DNA of 64,000 bases, from positions 1,178,001 through 1,242,000 of the forward strand of contig NW_026570225.1 in assembly GCF_019649055.1 (NCBI RefSeq), given 5' to 3'. The position numbers were made by a program, and so were the translations under genes. This document shows, in pieces, positions 39,876 through 54,385 of the stretch. This DNA is from Paramacrobiotus metropolitanus (taxonomy: Eukaryota; Tardigrada; Eutardigrada; Parachela; Macrobiotidae). Numbering within the stretch: position 1 is the stretch's first letter; the number at the start of each line of letters is the position of its first letter. Below the pieces are notes generated by a model that saw only the letters and a list, made by a program, of their open reading frames with translations, searched no databases and was not told where the DNA came from.

Positions 39876-40261
39876 CCCCTCGAACAATCGTCAGAGGGCA
39901 GAAAAGTGTGGATACCTCCTTTTGTCAATCTTCGACTTCGCGCATGACAGATTTTTAATTCTATCAGTGACTGCAAAACTGACTGTGAAACCCGAAAAAT
40001 GGAATCCCTCCTGTTTATTTACGCAGCGCCTACGATACTAATAGAAATATCACATTTGCCACATTTTATTTTCATTCACATCTTTCGAAGCTTAAAAGAT
40101 CATAAACTATAACTATAAAAAAAATCCGAAGTCCACAAACTTTACAGGATATTACACTCAATCTATCACAATAGGCGAACTGGTCTACGCATCTCTGCAC
40201 AATCAATAAATTAAATTTACAAAAATAAAAAGAAGGGTTCACAACGATACAAAACGACTGT

Positions 40262-43200
40262 TTACGAGCTGCTCTTTGCCACCAAAAACAGCTCTTCAAA
40301 TAACCTCGCATCTTTCCATTCCAGCAAATAGCTTTCTTTAACAAAATGTGTGACCTTTCCATCATTCACGCTGACGTTCTCTTCCTCCATTTCTTCGTCC
40401 GCCTCACGGGTTTCTATCAGCAGGGTTACCTGCATCAGATCTCGATTGGTGTGCGACAGTGCATCAGATGGTGTGCTGACGCGAATATTCAGTTTGGCCA
40501 GGGCATAAGCTTGCCGGAACTCATCATCCGCTGAACTGATGACAAACAACGCACTATCGGTCAGAAACAAACACATGGGCTCGTTGGCTTCCTTATCCAG
40601 CGTTTTCATCACCGGCAGAGCTTCGACAACACATAGCGTATGTACGGTATTTGGAAGAAGCGGCGCCACTTTCCTGTTAACGCACACAATAATTTAAGAT
40701 CAAGACCATCAAAATCTAAATCTGGGGCAAAACTTACACACAGAGGGACAATTTAACAATAAATAAATGTAGGCACTAGGAATTACTTTTGAGCTCGGGA
40801 ACATAACATTGGGCATATATTCAGCGAATTTAAATGCATTAAAGATTTTTTATTACGAATTCGTACTTATACACTTTTACAAGCAACGTACCAAATATAC
40901 TTCAGCGTTGACTCCACAAATCCAATCGCGTATTTCGGAGCGGCCACACAGCGCCTCGGTGGAAAATTCAACAATCCCTGTCCGCGCAGAATTCCCTGTC
41001 CGGTTTTCGATACCAATCCTGCCGCGCCAGCGATCGGCTTAGATACCGCTCCCACAACGCCTTTCGTGACGCCCAACATCAAGGCCGTGATAAACTGGGC
41101 TGATGTCATCTTCGGCCGCATCATGGCCTGCATCGGCTGATCTACCAAACCCGCCACCGCCCCCAACAGGCCCATGCCAAATCCCACCAAACCCTGCTGT
41201 AATCCACTTGCTAATCCCTCCGGGCGCTGCCGATATTTCACCTCCATTTGTCGCATAATATGCTCCTGATCCAACGAGATCTGGTCAAGATTTCGCGAAA
41301 CACTTTCGGCCAGGTTGGTCACCGATGAGATTGTGCCAGCGGAAATGGACGTGAGAAAAGCGGAGGCGCCTTCCGCTATACCCTGCAGGAATGAAACTGG
41401 TCCGGCGTGGAGTGAACTGAAAGGACGGACAAAGAGATCGTTGCATCCGGACGTCAAAGAACGCAGAAGGTTGGCGGGATTGCCCAGAATATCCATGGAA
41501 CCGATAACCCAACCAGCGCTTAACAATGTCTCTTTGACATAGTGCGCACTAACGAATCGCCAAATTTCGTCCACAGTGGAGTTTAGGTCGTAGCATTCGA
41601 TCTCTCCAAAGGACAGCGGTGTTTTGTCTAATGCTACAAAGATCTTGAGTGCGGCGTGTATGGATAGATACACTTCCAACGGGGCAATGTGGATACGCTC
41701 CATGGTTACACTAGCTGGACTGCGCGGAACAAGCGGTTTGGCCTTCGCTTCCGATACCAGGAGGGCCGGGGCTAAAAACGTATCCACTAAACGCAACAAA
41801 TGAAAAGCCAGGCAATCTTCCACAAAACACGCCATCGGCGCCAAAGAAATATGTATATTCTCCGGATGAAATGTTGTCGGATTCAGTTTACAAAGCAAAT
41901 TCACTGCACTCTGGACGTTCCTTTTAGGCGCCTCCTTGGCTAAAATTACCGGGAAATCGAAAAACCCCGAGTCGTACAACTGATTGTCCAGTTGCAGATC
42001 GCTTATATTTATAGCACATTCGTAAGTTTTCGCTTTATCACCGTCACAGTAAAACTGCACCGAGAGATCATCAAGCGACAGCCTCAGCACTTCGGCTACC
42101 GCGTCGGTTTTGGAGATTTCATCGTCCAGGGTAATGACAATGCCTTTCAACACACAGGACACACCAATATTCACGGCTGAAGATGGAACTGCATTAGACA
42201 TGTCGAAGGAGAAATGAGATGATGGCGAAGGAGGCACATCCGGAAGAGGAAGCGCGGGAGATGCATTGCCTGGCAGCAAGATTGGAGTGCCCACTCGACT
42301 CAATGGATCAATGGTGATTCGCACGGTGTGACGGTTTTGGCGGTCAAAATGCAATTTCAAGTAGCATATTCCGGGAATGGAAATAAAAGAGTCGTTGGAA
42401 GAGGAAAATGGGTCAACCGAGGTGGAACTCCACACAGCCTGTAAGAATTTATGAACCACTCCCAAACTGAATTTACGAGTGCACTTTTTTCACAAACACA
42501 CACAATTACTAAATGCCTTCTAAATTATCAGTCTTGTATACTCATTTTGTTAGTTACAAGTCTCACCACGTACCACATTGTTACTTGCTCCGGTTCGTAC
42601 TACTCGACCAATGCGAAAGCGGTAATTGATTCCCGTCGTTGAAACCGCAGGGAACATTTCATCACGACTCGGCAGAGCATACCATGCCATTTCGCCAGCT
42701 CCTACACTCGGGAGCGGTAGAAACAGTTCTGCCTCTTCAAACGTCACGATGCCTGCAAAAATACCGTAACAACATAACTGCGAAAAACCCATACGATTTC
42801 CAAATACCTGCTGCCTTTTTGGTGCACTCGCCAAAAGATAAAGGGTATGTGCAATTATTACATAATATGAGGCTAGGCAAACTCAGCCTTTCGAAAGCAA
42901 TATAGCAGATGCCATGGTCCTCCATAACCGAAGCTTTAAAACAAAACCCATTCGTATTGCTCAGTCCTGGCGCGACAATTGTGACCACAGATGATCGACT
43001 GTTTTTCCCTTCTCGGATTTCCCGAGGATAACTCCACTTCAGTTCATTTGGTGTTTCCGCTGCCACACAGACAAACATTGCCAAGTGTGGCACGCGATTT
43101 GGATCAACATCTACCGGGTGGTTAGGTGGAGAGACGTAGACGAATGGTGATAGGGGAAAAATGCGACTGGTCAGCTTGTCTGAAGGAATTTTTCTCAGTT

Positions 43201-46200
43201 CATCCATATAGTTTAACTGAAAATAAAGCATAATAATTATCACATATAGGTATTGCCGCTTTCTTAAAGCTCACCAAAGCGAACAACAAAAAAAACAAGC
43301 CAAAATTCGCAACGTCCGAATTAGTGTAATTGTAGTATTACTTTTCGGCAAATTAAAGTCACCAGGTCCTTACTTTTGTATGGACTTTTGGGACAATAAA
43401 TGCCGAAAGCAGGACGTCGTCTGCATCAGAGGTTGTCCTGACCGCCACGTATCGACTACGGATAGTCAACACTTTGACCATATTTTCGTCTTTCAAGGAC
43501 AGTGTCAAATGATGAATCTGCAAAACTCACATTTACGTACAGGTAACCTGAAAAAGTGGCCATCTTCATAACTGCATATTACTATAAATAGCACAAATAC
43601 TGTAAGCACAAATAACTGTAATAGCACAAACAACTGTAATAGCATAAATAGCACAAATAACTGTAACAGCCACAAAAGGTTAACTTTCAACTCATTTTTG
43701 TGGTACTTTATACCGCAACGTATGCTTTGTCAGTGTGAAGATTCTTTATCGGTCATTCTAATTCTGTTTCTATCATTCTTTGAAGGCTATTTATTCCAAT
43801 GCCACATTTACTTTTCTCACCAAGTACTGCCCATCCCGTTTTTCCCAGAACGTAATGTTCATGTAACCTTCACAAAGGAGTATTGCCATGCTCGTGCAGT
43901 CCAACGCATTCTGTCGGGCCGTTTGCGAAGGCTTCACTCCAAAATATTCGGATAAATAAATTGTCTCTTCACTCTGTACGCCCAAGCGCAACTGCCCCTG
44001 TACAATGTACATAGATAAATTAATACGACATGCAGTTGTAAATCCATATCGAACTGAACAGATGAGTATTATTGAGTACAAATTAATTCTATACTATAAC
44101 TGATCACCTCATACAGTGTTCCAACGAAGAGCATGCAGTGGTTGCCCGCACTTACCTTATACACCGGCAAAACTGCAGCATCCTTTCTAGGAATAGAAAC
44201 CAGCACTTCGTCATCAACGCCACAAATCACCAGATCGTCATCATATTCATTCCGAAGGCAAACACCGTTCGGTATTATGCTAAACCGCAATGTATTGGCA
44301 TAAGGCAATTCCCGGCGCAGAAGCACGAGAAAGCTGGATGTCGCGATAGCACATTCGTTGTCTGCTGCCAACTGTGATTTATTAGATCCGCCGCCGATGG
44401 GGCTGTCATCGTTACTTTCTATTTTCATCGCACTGTCCACCGTCCGCAGTCGCACTGGTAACTGCTGCAGAGTTTTTTCCAAATTCAACTGAAACGTTTG
44501 TGGCGGAAAGTTCCTACAATAATTACCTTTCAAAAATAATCGTCAAAACAACCAAAACAAGGGCTAACAATTGCAAGTTAGGGGTATTCAGAAAACGCAA
44601 AACAAGCTTACTCTTTTCGGCATCGGACTTGATAGTCCACCGTGCTATATCGCACTGGTAAATAACAATCCACATCGGGTGTCAACGCGAACTCGAAACG
44701 TGCGCCACTCTCATGTTCGAACTCCATCTTAAAAGGATAAGGCAGGTGGCAGCAACCGCGGAGCAACGGTGACAGGACCAACCAACGGCTGCCGGACGGA
44801 GCCAAAGGCACAACCAGTGTGGACCATACATCTAAGCACCCTCCGTCCATACATGGTATCGCGACAACATGGGGATCAGTGCTGCTAGCAATTTGGATTA
44901 AGTCCGACCACGCCGACCCACAGAAACGTACCCGACACCGTTTAATTTTAATAACAGGAACACATCGAGTGGAAGAGTAGCTGCGGGCCGGCAACAGCAT
45001 GATTTCTTGCGGCGAATCCACAACGGGATTAATCACATAGTCCGGTTCGACAAACAGCTGCACTTCCACGTCGTGATCCAGCTGGTTGTTGAGCATCAGC
45101 TGAGTGCCCAAAACTATCTGCTTTTGAATATTATTTAAAGCGCGGATATTGCAAACCAATCCAAGTTCGAAATCATCCACGCCCGGAAAGGAACACAGCT
45201 GGCAGGATACCTCCGAGTTATGTGGTTCGCTCCATAGATTGGGATACGGTTCGACGCTGAACTGTAACTTCTGCTCAATTCGCTGACTGCGCCATGAATA
45301 AGGATGCATTTCTTTCGGTTTTATGTAGATACATTCATCCGTTTTGTACTGTCGAACACGTACCACATGACAGGTGTCGTTGCAGATCATGAGGTGATTC
45401 ATAACTGGCAAAGACTGATAATTTCCCGTTTGCGCCATGTGCCAGCCGATTTTGGCCATGCTGAAGGTGTGCAAAACATTTTGGCCACAGTGAATAACCA
45501 GAGGTGTTTTGGAATCGATTTTGACTTGCATATACATTTTGTCATCCATTGTATACGACACGGATGACGAAAAACAGCAGGACTCCAGCAGAGGTTGTAA
45601 AGTGAGGAAACGATAGTTGGCGAAATCTATTGCGACCCAAAAATTGCTCTCAAGATGAAATTTCGCACGGCTCTCCTCTCCCACACAACGCCCATGAAGT
45701 ACTACTTTATCCAACTTTATTCGGGAAAACTCTTGATCCGACGGATAAGAAGAGTCATATGTATATCCGCTTATTAAGCTGTGACCCGGGGTTCGCGGCA
45801 AAACGGGAACATGATGGATCAATGCCATGGACGCCACTCCAACGTTTAAACTTGCGTGCACAGCCTTCGGAACTCCCAAAATTGCAGCTGAATTAATCTT
45901 CATGCAACCGGCCAAAGACTTTACAGACATGAGAAATCCAGATTCCATGTGAATCAGCTGATCGCCTTGAATTCCAATAGAGACTTCGACTCGCCAAACA
46001 TCTGAAATCGGCAGTCGATCGAAATCTTCAGGAACCAAATCCGGAAACTGGAAAATACACTCCTTGCTTTCCATCAGCGTAAAGCTCCGCAGACCAACAA
46101 ATTTATTTACAGGGCGCTTGAAATATTGCAAGGTACAAATAATTTCATGACTTGACTCTCTGATGAGCTGTGACACTTGGAAAGGAATGGGAATGATGGC

Positions 46201-49200
46201 TACACTTGATATTGTGCGTAATTCCCCGTATCTCCAGGCCATCGTCTGTTTGGTAGGCGTTTCGCAGAAACAGATCTGCTGCACATCAGGAATTGGATCA
46301 TTCTCTCCATCTGCCATTTCACGGTACATCCACTTTTGGGTGCGCAGATCATCCTGACTAACGACAAATCTCAGGGTTTGCAATTCCTTATGGCGGACGC
46401 CATTCGCCACTGGCGAAGAATGAAATTTACTAAGCAGTATCTTAGTATGTTCCTGGATTCCATGCCACACCTTTACCGCGGTTGGAATCGTTAAGGGTCC
46501 AACACGTAACGGTACCAAGCTAACATCTGCGGTTAAGAAACTGACCGTGGATTCTTTCACACCAAAAGACTGGAACATGACCGATCCTGACACCGGTCCG
46601 AGTATCGGATCGCGACTGGATCGACCCAAATACAGCAGCAGAGCACGTGTGTCGTATTTGCTCCAGGATGTATTCGGATGATGCGACTGCGCAACAAACC
46701 TGCCAGAATGGACACTGGCGGACAGATATTCCCATTCGGCATCCAAGACGTCTATCGATATTTTTTCATGCTGAATTTCGAAACGAGTCGGTAAAAGGTT
46801 GCTTTCACCGGATTCGTCATTCGAGTTGACCGTAGCGGAACGTAAAATGTCAGCATAGTTTAACTGCTGTATGTAGTCAATACCGAGATTCAAATTATCC
46901 ACTAACGGTCGAACAAAGTTAGAATAAACCGTGAATTTCGTAGGCGACGGCATTCGTAGCATATAAATACACTCTGAAAAAACAAAATCCATTAAAAACG
47001 GCAATCTGGTAATTCAGCTGTCGCTTTTACCGGTACGGGAAAGACTGCTTCCTTTCTCCAAGGTAATGTTATACGCCGAAAGCCGCATCCTTCCATCTTG
47101 ATTAACCGTACCCGAACCGAATTCAGCCAGTCCAAAAGCTCGGTCACGCAAAAACGGAGAAACTGAACCCCTTCCGTCTATTAAACATAAGCATCCTCAT
47201 GCGTGAATTTCGCTGACTTTGCTGGGTGCTCGTGGTCATATAAGCAGAGCAGACGTTACGTGCTTTTATTTTTAACTTAAAAGCACAAAATTACCTCCAA
47301 CAATCGTCGATACTTCCAAGGATCCAATTTTCCCTGACTGGGAAACACCCGAATTAGTTTCTGCTATGCTGAGCACCACATGTCCACACTTGATATCGAT
47401 TCGCAATACATTCTCTAAAAGAGAACCCGTAAATAAACTAGTTCCTCCGAAATAAAACCCACCAAATTTACCTGACGCGTACGAGATGTTGAACGTATTC
47501 TGAATAATAATTTCCAGGATGCCATTGGACAGGAACATGCCACAGTCTTTCCACAATCCCAAAAGGCATAAATGACCTAATAACAACTCAGACAAACTTG
47601 CGCCCAGTTCCATCGATTTACAAGTGAGTTCGGTGTGATTCTGAGGCCCCCATAATCGGTCGCAAACTGTTTTTACTACTGGACGTTTTGCGGAATAGTG
47701 TACATTTGCCGGCAGCACCAGCGTGCGAATGTCACGAAACGTGGGAGCATCCTGTGTTCTAAACATGACCAATGCCAATTCCAACGAAGAAAACTGCAAG
47801 CAAGGGAAACTGATCTATCATTACTTTATGTTATTCTTGCCCAAACATAAATAACGCAAGTCCTAGTGAATCAATTACAACTACTGTTGCAAATCTGCGC
47901 TTTGCCTGCAAAACGATGAACTTACAACTGCTGAACAATCGATGTAGCACCGATGGCGCAAAGTATCGCCGAGAAGGCCTTGCGCAGTAACGGCGACATC
48001 CAAGATTCTGTTGAAATAAATGGGAGAAGTCTGGTGATATTCAAAACGATCGGCTTGAATAAGAACCGCTGGCGTGTCTTTCTCCAAAGCTTCTGTAATG
48101 TCCTATAAAGAAAAATACACTGTAAATATACTAGCCATCTGCCATCAGATGTCTGCGTTTGCCCCTCGCATCTTATTTAAACAAAGTACACAATATTTCA
48201 ATTACAATCACGAAATCAATGCCGTCTGGCAACAAAAACAGCTTCTAATTACTCTTTTGGTTTTGTTGTTGCCCAAAAGAAATCGTTATAACCGCTTTAA
48301 GAAAACAACAAATATTCTCACCCTGGAACTGTACGAAAACGGGAACCGTAGTCCGCTTGGTAAAGGAGGATGACTGGGTGGCAAAAGCACCGCTGCGGGT
48401 CTTAATATCACAATAATCCAGGACTTCATTGGAATGTAAGTCAGCAATTGGCGGTGCTCGTCAAGGGCAGCCAATGGGGATCTGTTGGGTGAATCTGCAT
48501 AAGAAAATATCACTGAATACATTGCGCAATCTCGAAAAGGGCAAGGCTTCACTGCACCTGTTTGTTCTACGTAGTTAGCCGGTCTATAATTGCAAAACCA
48601 TCGATAAAAGTACAATATTCGATGCAATGCGGAGCTGCCGAGGGTCAATAACGGTGGCGACACTAGAACACGAAGCATCGCATTTTGTTTCCAGTTGCTG
48701 TACTCCAATTCCAGAGGAGTGATTGTCGGTAAGTCTAAATATGACAATAACAGGATCAACTGAAGTGTTACATACACGCAAGAACTTACTATAGGTAGAA
48801 GGACTGGGAAGCGGCTCTGCAACGGTTGACTACGTCATCACTGTCGCATACAGAATGCACTGCTGTGCTATTGCTTACCATAGGCCCACAGTTTTCTTGT
48901 CCTTTTTTAAAGATATTCTCAGTTCCTTTCTGCTCTAAAGCTTTCTGATATTTTAACAGATCATACTGAATTTAGAAACCCAAACATGAGGGGCTAGAAA
49001 TAGAAGAGAAAAGAAATATGCTGAGAAAACTGACAAAAACCGTAAAAAACGGGCATCCGTCACCGTGGCAGCCGCCCTCCCGTGTATGCGAGAGTGATGA
49101 CGTCAAACGGTAGGTTACCAGTCCTCCTCACACTATAGTAAGTACTTGATACACGTTATGCACTTATTTTTATGCTTTTTTATGCTTACTCTCAACCATA

Positions 49201-51348
49201 TCTGCCGGTGGCTCAATAACAGATACCGAATCCACCACTATGGTCCCAAAAGATCTTAACAACACCGCTTCGGTGTTATAAGCCATGTAGCTGTCGAAAG
49301 TATCAAAAGGAGCGTTATGATCCGTAATCTCTTTTTCATCATCGTTTGTCCCAAATAACGAGCCCGCCAAAAAATTTAACCGATCCGAAGGAGGGTTTTC
49401 GAAATTTGAGAAAGTTAGTATCGGCTAAAATTTTCGAGAAGTCAGGTATCACATCACGCCATAATAATTAGAACAATCGGAAGAATGCTTACAATAACCA
49501 GATAAATACTCAAAAAGCAGAAAGAACTAACCTGTCCCAAGACATTCTCGGATGGATTGTTTCGCCCACAAGGGCATTCATTTAGGGCAACTATTCGACA
49601 GTTTTCAATGCCCAAACGAAAATTCGAAAATTTCGCTTGTCGTGATTTGCTGTAGAGAAACGCATTTTCGATCTCTAGTCGCATAACTGATCGACGACCA
49701 CTGCGCCCCGAATTCCTGCCAGGAATCGCCATCTGTGATGAAAACAGAGGTTTTGCTTCAGAAGCGATTTATTTCAGAAAATGCATTGCATTGAAACGCA
49801 CCTATTACGAATCGTAAATTCCTGTCAAATATTCTAAACAACGGGTTAACTAAGCTCACCGCAAAGCTGATGCTCAGTTTGCGGCCATACAGCGCAACTG
49901 TTGTGGCCTTGGCCAGGGTAGGAAGCGGACTTTTCGGTGGTACAATACCCGCTTCCAGATCAACATCCTCCACGTGATCACTAGAAGGGGAAGAGGGAAT
50001 GAAAGACAACGCCCACGACGTCCAACTGGAACTACCGCCATTCCGAGTCACGGAGGGGGCCGAATCATCCGTTAATCGGGTCAAAGCATTTACAAAAACA
50101 TTCTCCTCGTCGACCGGGTCTTCTTTCTCGGATTTCGCCTGCCCTTCCAGTAAGCCAGCCTGAAATGCCACTGCGAGATCCACCAGCCGCCTTATCATAG
50201 GCACTTGTGCGTCCAACAGACTGATATGACACTCATCACATAAAGCACTCATCACCGAGCTCAAAGCCACCCGACAATCGGGACTGTCGAATTTGGTCAG
50301 AAAACGACACGTCACAAAGGCCCGCTCCACTAGCGGCTGACTTTCCGGGTTGCGTCCATCGTTCAGGCTAATATGCAAATCCTGGAACACCAGGATGCGA
50401 CGGAGAGATAAATCCGGCTGCGCCACTTCCACGAAGGCTTTCTCCCATTTATTGTTTACAGTGAAATAGTTGGCGCTTTTGACTAGAATGTTCAGTGTGA
50501 AATCCTCATCCACATACCGAAGGATCAGATTGGTGAAGTGAATGTGAACATTATTGAGAACACGTGTTGTTAAAGACTCCATATATCCTGTACAATTCAA
50601 ATCATGAATCAAAGAAAACACGTAGTTTTTTTTGCATTTGCCAAAAGTTTACCAGGAAGCGAACGTAAGAAAAGAAAAACGATTGCAAGTTAACTAAATC
50701 AAATAAGATGTATCATGCAGCATTATGGAATGCCCACAAACAGTACAATTTCCAAAATGTTTAGGTATGCAGAAAACTATGCATTCGTTACAGCAGTGCA
50801 CTGAGCACAGCACTTAACGATTTGTTTTTGCGAATTCAATACTCTTCGCAGAATGTCGATCGTACCTGGAGGAGGTGGTGCAACGTTTGCATCTCCATCG
50901 GGCGCTTTCTTCTCAGTGCGTGCTCTGTCCTTTTCGACGGAATCCTCCGTCCTGGCCGTCGTGCGCAGTTTGATGACGCATTCCATGGTGTTGACGGCGA
51001 TGACCACGCGTTCCGCGGTCAGACGCGTCCATGGCACTTTGATGCGCAATTCCTGTATATTCCCGCTGACGAAGGTTATCGGTAGCCCGAGATCGTGCTC
51101 GATTGCATCCAAACGCAAGTCCAATTTGTTCAGCACGGCTTCGCCTTTCCATAATGACAACTGCAGATCATCGGCTTTCAGATCTTTGATGTACCTGCAA
51201 AGCGGACGCGTCAATTACTGCGAGAAACAAAACAACTGCACTTCAGCTGCCAACCATGCCACGGGACAACAGACTTGGGTTTGTTTTTATCTTACTTGTT
51301 AAGATAGTTTGCCAACAACGGAGTGACGAAGGATTCTAGTTTGAACAT
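40262..51348 (-). CDS. VPS13B: VPS13B (COH1) bridge-like lipid transfer protein
   Basis: A very large lipid-transfer protein of the VPS13B branch (Golgi and endosomal membrane contacts). Exons resolved include 51348-51296 (start), 51194-50866, 50587-49860, 49732-49532, 49424-49190, 48816-48790, one starting at 48759, the long 46973-44612, 42438-40892 and the last 40675-40262. Further exons lie between. N-terminal chorein: YIKDLKADDLQLSLWKGEAV, then IQELRIKVPWTRL and NTMECVIKL. The branch is set by the C-terminal region: LGNPANLLRSLTSGCNDLFV, then SLDQEHIMRQ, and GLLGAVAGLVDQPMQA, which are VPS13B hallmarks, followed by a PH-like end after TLKYIWKVAPL. The total is roughly 2,700 residues by my estimate, shorter than the about 4,000 of vertebrate VPS13B. 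I see no frameshift in the segments checked. The donor of the exon starting at 48759 is uncertain. Confidence 0.95.
43578..43668. repeat. Minisatellite in a VPS13B intron
   Basis: Imperfect repeats of a unit like AATAGCACAAATAACTGT, four to five copies in about 90 bp, within an intron. No function is apparent. Confidence 0.6.
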
Positions 51349-51794
51349 AGTGAACAAATAGCAGAGAACATCTCGAAGTCCACCCAAGTAGTTAAATCAA
51401 AATGCATACGAATGTTCGTTCAATGTAAAGCAAATGTCACATCGCCGCGCACAAGATCTCACTCTTCATACGAATTCGAAAACACGAAGTTCTTTTAGCC
51501 AATTAAAATCCCAACAGATTTCCAGTCAACGCGCATTTGGCTCGATGATGTTCAAGTAATAAATTCACATTAAATTTTTCTCCTGTTTAAACAGAAGTTA
51601 AAACAGAAACACATGCCACAGCAAGCATTCGCGTGGCACAATTCGAAGTGCAATTCAGCAAAATTCCAGTAAGTAATACCGTACCTACAAACTTACAAAA
51701 AAGTAGAAACTAGAAACAGTACAATCCCCACCGTGGATTAATGGAATGGAATCCACCGTACGTGTACTCGTACGATTAAATGCAAGTAAGTGGC

Positions 51795-52176
51795 TAGTGT
51801 TGCCGTTCGTTTTAAACGAAAACCTTTTCGTGTAGGATTTCGTGTACTGTACTTTTATCGTTACGATAACTAAGGGGCCAATTTCTGGCCACCTCCTAGG
51901 GAAGTTTCTTAATCACTACCGATTAAGAATTTTCCGATTTGCAAAATTTGCGAATTTCCTTAATCGGACTTATTAACAAACCGGTTAAGAAGTTGTCCGC
52001 TTAAGAAATTTCTTCGAGGGAAAGTCTTGATCGGAATCGTAATTGCTCAGAAATGCTTAGCGCATCTGCCTGTAAAAGTATGTGACTTTTCGTTTTCGTT
52101 ACGAAAACGAAAACACGCATTGAATTCGTACGTGTAACGAAAACGAATACGAAAATATTTTCGTTCGACAACATTA
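51795..52176. mobile_element. Possible degraded non-autonomous transposon
   Basis: About 380 bp between the divergent VPS13B and DGAT2 genes. The ends are imperfect inverted repeats (TAGTGTTGCCGTTCGTTTT against TAATGTTGTCGAACGAAAA read from the right). Internal palindromes include TTTTCGTTTTCGT and its complement separated by one base. The TAGTGTTG-like ends resemble hAT, but I find no target duplication. Confidence 0.4.
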
Positions 52177-52185
52177 CCAACCAGT

Positions 52186-52265
52186 AGTCTAGATCTAGAC
52201 TACCCGTACTCTAAATAATAAGACTCTGAGTCTTATTATTTATAGAATGGGTAGACGTTTAGACT
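52186..52265. repeat. Nested palindrome
   Basis: AAATAATAAGACTC (52213-52226), one T, then its exact complement (52228-52241). Flanking sequence extends the inverted repeat imperfectly, and AGTCTAGATCTAGACT on the left is itself palindromic. It directly abuts the previous element and may belong to it. Confidence 0.7.
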
Positions 52266-53038
52266 TTGGACACCGTAATAATTACTGGGTCCGATTAAAA
52301 TATGGAGCCGTTTTTCTGATAATCTTCTTCTTTCGGATTCCTTTGCTATCCGTATATAGATATAACTATGAACTTTATTATTTTCAACTTGTACAAGCAG
52401 AAGCCATTTACACATAAACATACTGTTTTTTTGGTATTCTCGTCAAACTATTGTTTTTATGGTATTCTATTGTTTTTTTTTGGTATTCTCGTCAAACATA
52501 TATGGTAGAATCGTTGTTTTCTGTGGACAGTGTTATGGGGCATTTTATAAAAACAAACGATTTTATCTGACTGTGGTGAATTACCGTCTCTCATTAATTA
52601 CGGTACTTCCGTGAAAGGCGCCTAGCTGTTTCGTAACTGCATACGCACAGCAACACACCGCATGGCTACTTCGAAGTATAAACGGTACATATGTCTAACA
52701 ATGCAATAGTCCGGTTTGGAACTTTTCACCCATACATGTATCTGTTCGGCATCTGTTAAACTGGATCGCAAGTACATGATATTCAGGCACATGAATTAGA
52801 GTGAAGTCTGTACATGCAGTGATTATTTCGAAGTTGGAGGCTGTAATTCGTTTGCACCTACTTATATATATGGAGCGGATCGTCACAAGTTTTAACTACT
52901 TATGTGCACTTTATTGAGGAGCGCAGTTGGTTTATGTTTCATGTTTAATAACTAATAAAGTCTCTACTTCTAGGCTGAGTGAGTTCTAGCGCTTGCATTT
53001 GTAATTATTAATCTAGTAGACAAGTAAGGCGAAGCATT

Positions 53039-54035
53039 ATGCATGTTTTGGGCGTTGAGCTGGCGCCGTTACATGTGCCGCTGGAGCGTCGCTTGCAGAC
53101 GCTCGCGGTGCTGTTTCACGTAAGCACTTTCCTGTTTATGGGATTGTCCAGCACCTTCCTCCTTTTCATGCTCCTCTTCACGCCGCTTGGCTGGCTGTCC
53201 CTCCTCTACGCTGTGTGGTACGTGTACGACTGGGATCGGAGTTCGCGTGGTGGACGTCGTTCTCAGTGGGTGCGTCAGTTGACCCTCTGGCGATGGTTGC
53301 GCGATTATTTCCCGGTGCGGCTGGTGAAGACGGCCGAACTGGATCCTCGCTACAAGTACATCCTGGGCGCCCACCCGCACGGCATCATGGGCATCGGGTT
53401 TCTGTGCTCGTTCGTTACGGAATCGTTGGATTTCAGTAAAGTATTCCCGGGCATCCAGTTGCATCTGTTGTCGCTCAAACTGCTGCATCAGTTGCCGCTG
53501 TATCGGGAATACGTCATGTCGTTGGGTGTGTGTGATGTCAGCAAGGAAAGCATTGACTACTTGATGAAGCAGGGACCGGGAACAGCCATTGCTATTGTGG
53601 TTGGCGGCGCAAAAGAGGTTTTCGATGCACAACCCGGCAATACGAATTTGGTTTTGAAAAATCGAAAAGGTACCGGCGCGGCGGTGACTGGTTAATACGA
53701 AGATTTTAGCACGCTTTTACCTTTAACACGAGTACGGTACATTTTAATTAAACTGTCGATTGTTTCATATTGCGCACTACAGTATACGCAACATTCGTTA
53801 ATTTACTGACTGATTTAACTAACCATCTCGCATTTCTCAAAATAACCGGTTGTAAAAAACCGGCTGCAATTTCAAAATTGTAACGATGTACGGGGTGTTG
53901 CGAAAATTAATTGTGTAATCGTTTATATTGCGGGGAATGGGACACATCCTTTAATTTAATTTCCCAATATGCATATTGCAACGTATAACGGAAGACTATT
54001 TCTACAGGTTTTGTGAAGATGGCCATTCAGCACGG
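53039..54035 (+). CDS. DGAT2/MOGAT-family acyltransferase, 5' exons only
   Basis: An ER acyltransferase of the DGAT2 family, making di- or triacylglycerol at lipid droplets. Exon 1 (53039-53669) starts at an ATG and encodes a hydrophobic hairpin (TFLFMGLSSTFLLFMLLF, GWLSLLYAVWYVYDWD), the YFP motif (RDYFPVRLVKTAELDP) and the catalytic HPHG (GAHPHGIMGIGF). It continues to the GGAKE region and ends in phase 1 at G|GTACCG. Exon 2 (54008-54035, 28 nt) completes the conserved RKGFVKMAIQHG block and ends at GG|GTAAGC in phase 2. The remaining 40% of the usual 350-390 residues (the VPVYSFGE-type region onward) is absent from the rest of the window, which is occupied by viral genes. Whether this is DGAT2 or a MOGAT-like member is undecided. 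Confidence 0.88.
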
Positions 54036-54385
54036 GTAAGCCACACTATCGATCGTAAGATTAGAAAAAACAAAAAAACTTTTGTGTTTGCATATTATGC
54101 TGCATAATTCTATTTCACATCTGTTTCGTCCGTTACTAAGTACATATTTTTCTGTATAAGTATCGTAGCCTAACAAAGTTCTGCACAAAAGCAGCCGTGC
54201 AGCACACCTGGAAAATTTAGCTGCAAGGATGTCCGTCGCATTGCCACGAATAATTGTCCAGAACCAAAAATATATGACTACAACACTAATGCCGAATGAC
54301 ATCATTTCAGTTTGCACAACGAACAGTACAATGTGCATTAGTGAAATTGGTTTTAGTAGTACATAGACCCGTTAAGTGCCAATTG

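Noticed and set aside
53069-53632. 187-codon minus-strand ORF
   Set aside because: It is antisense to DGAT2 exon 1, which has the HPHG motif and proper splice sites.
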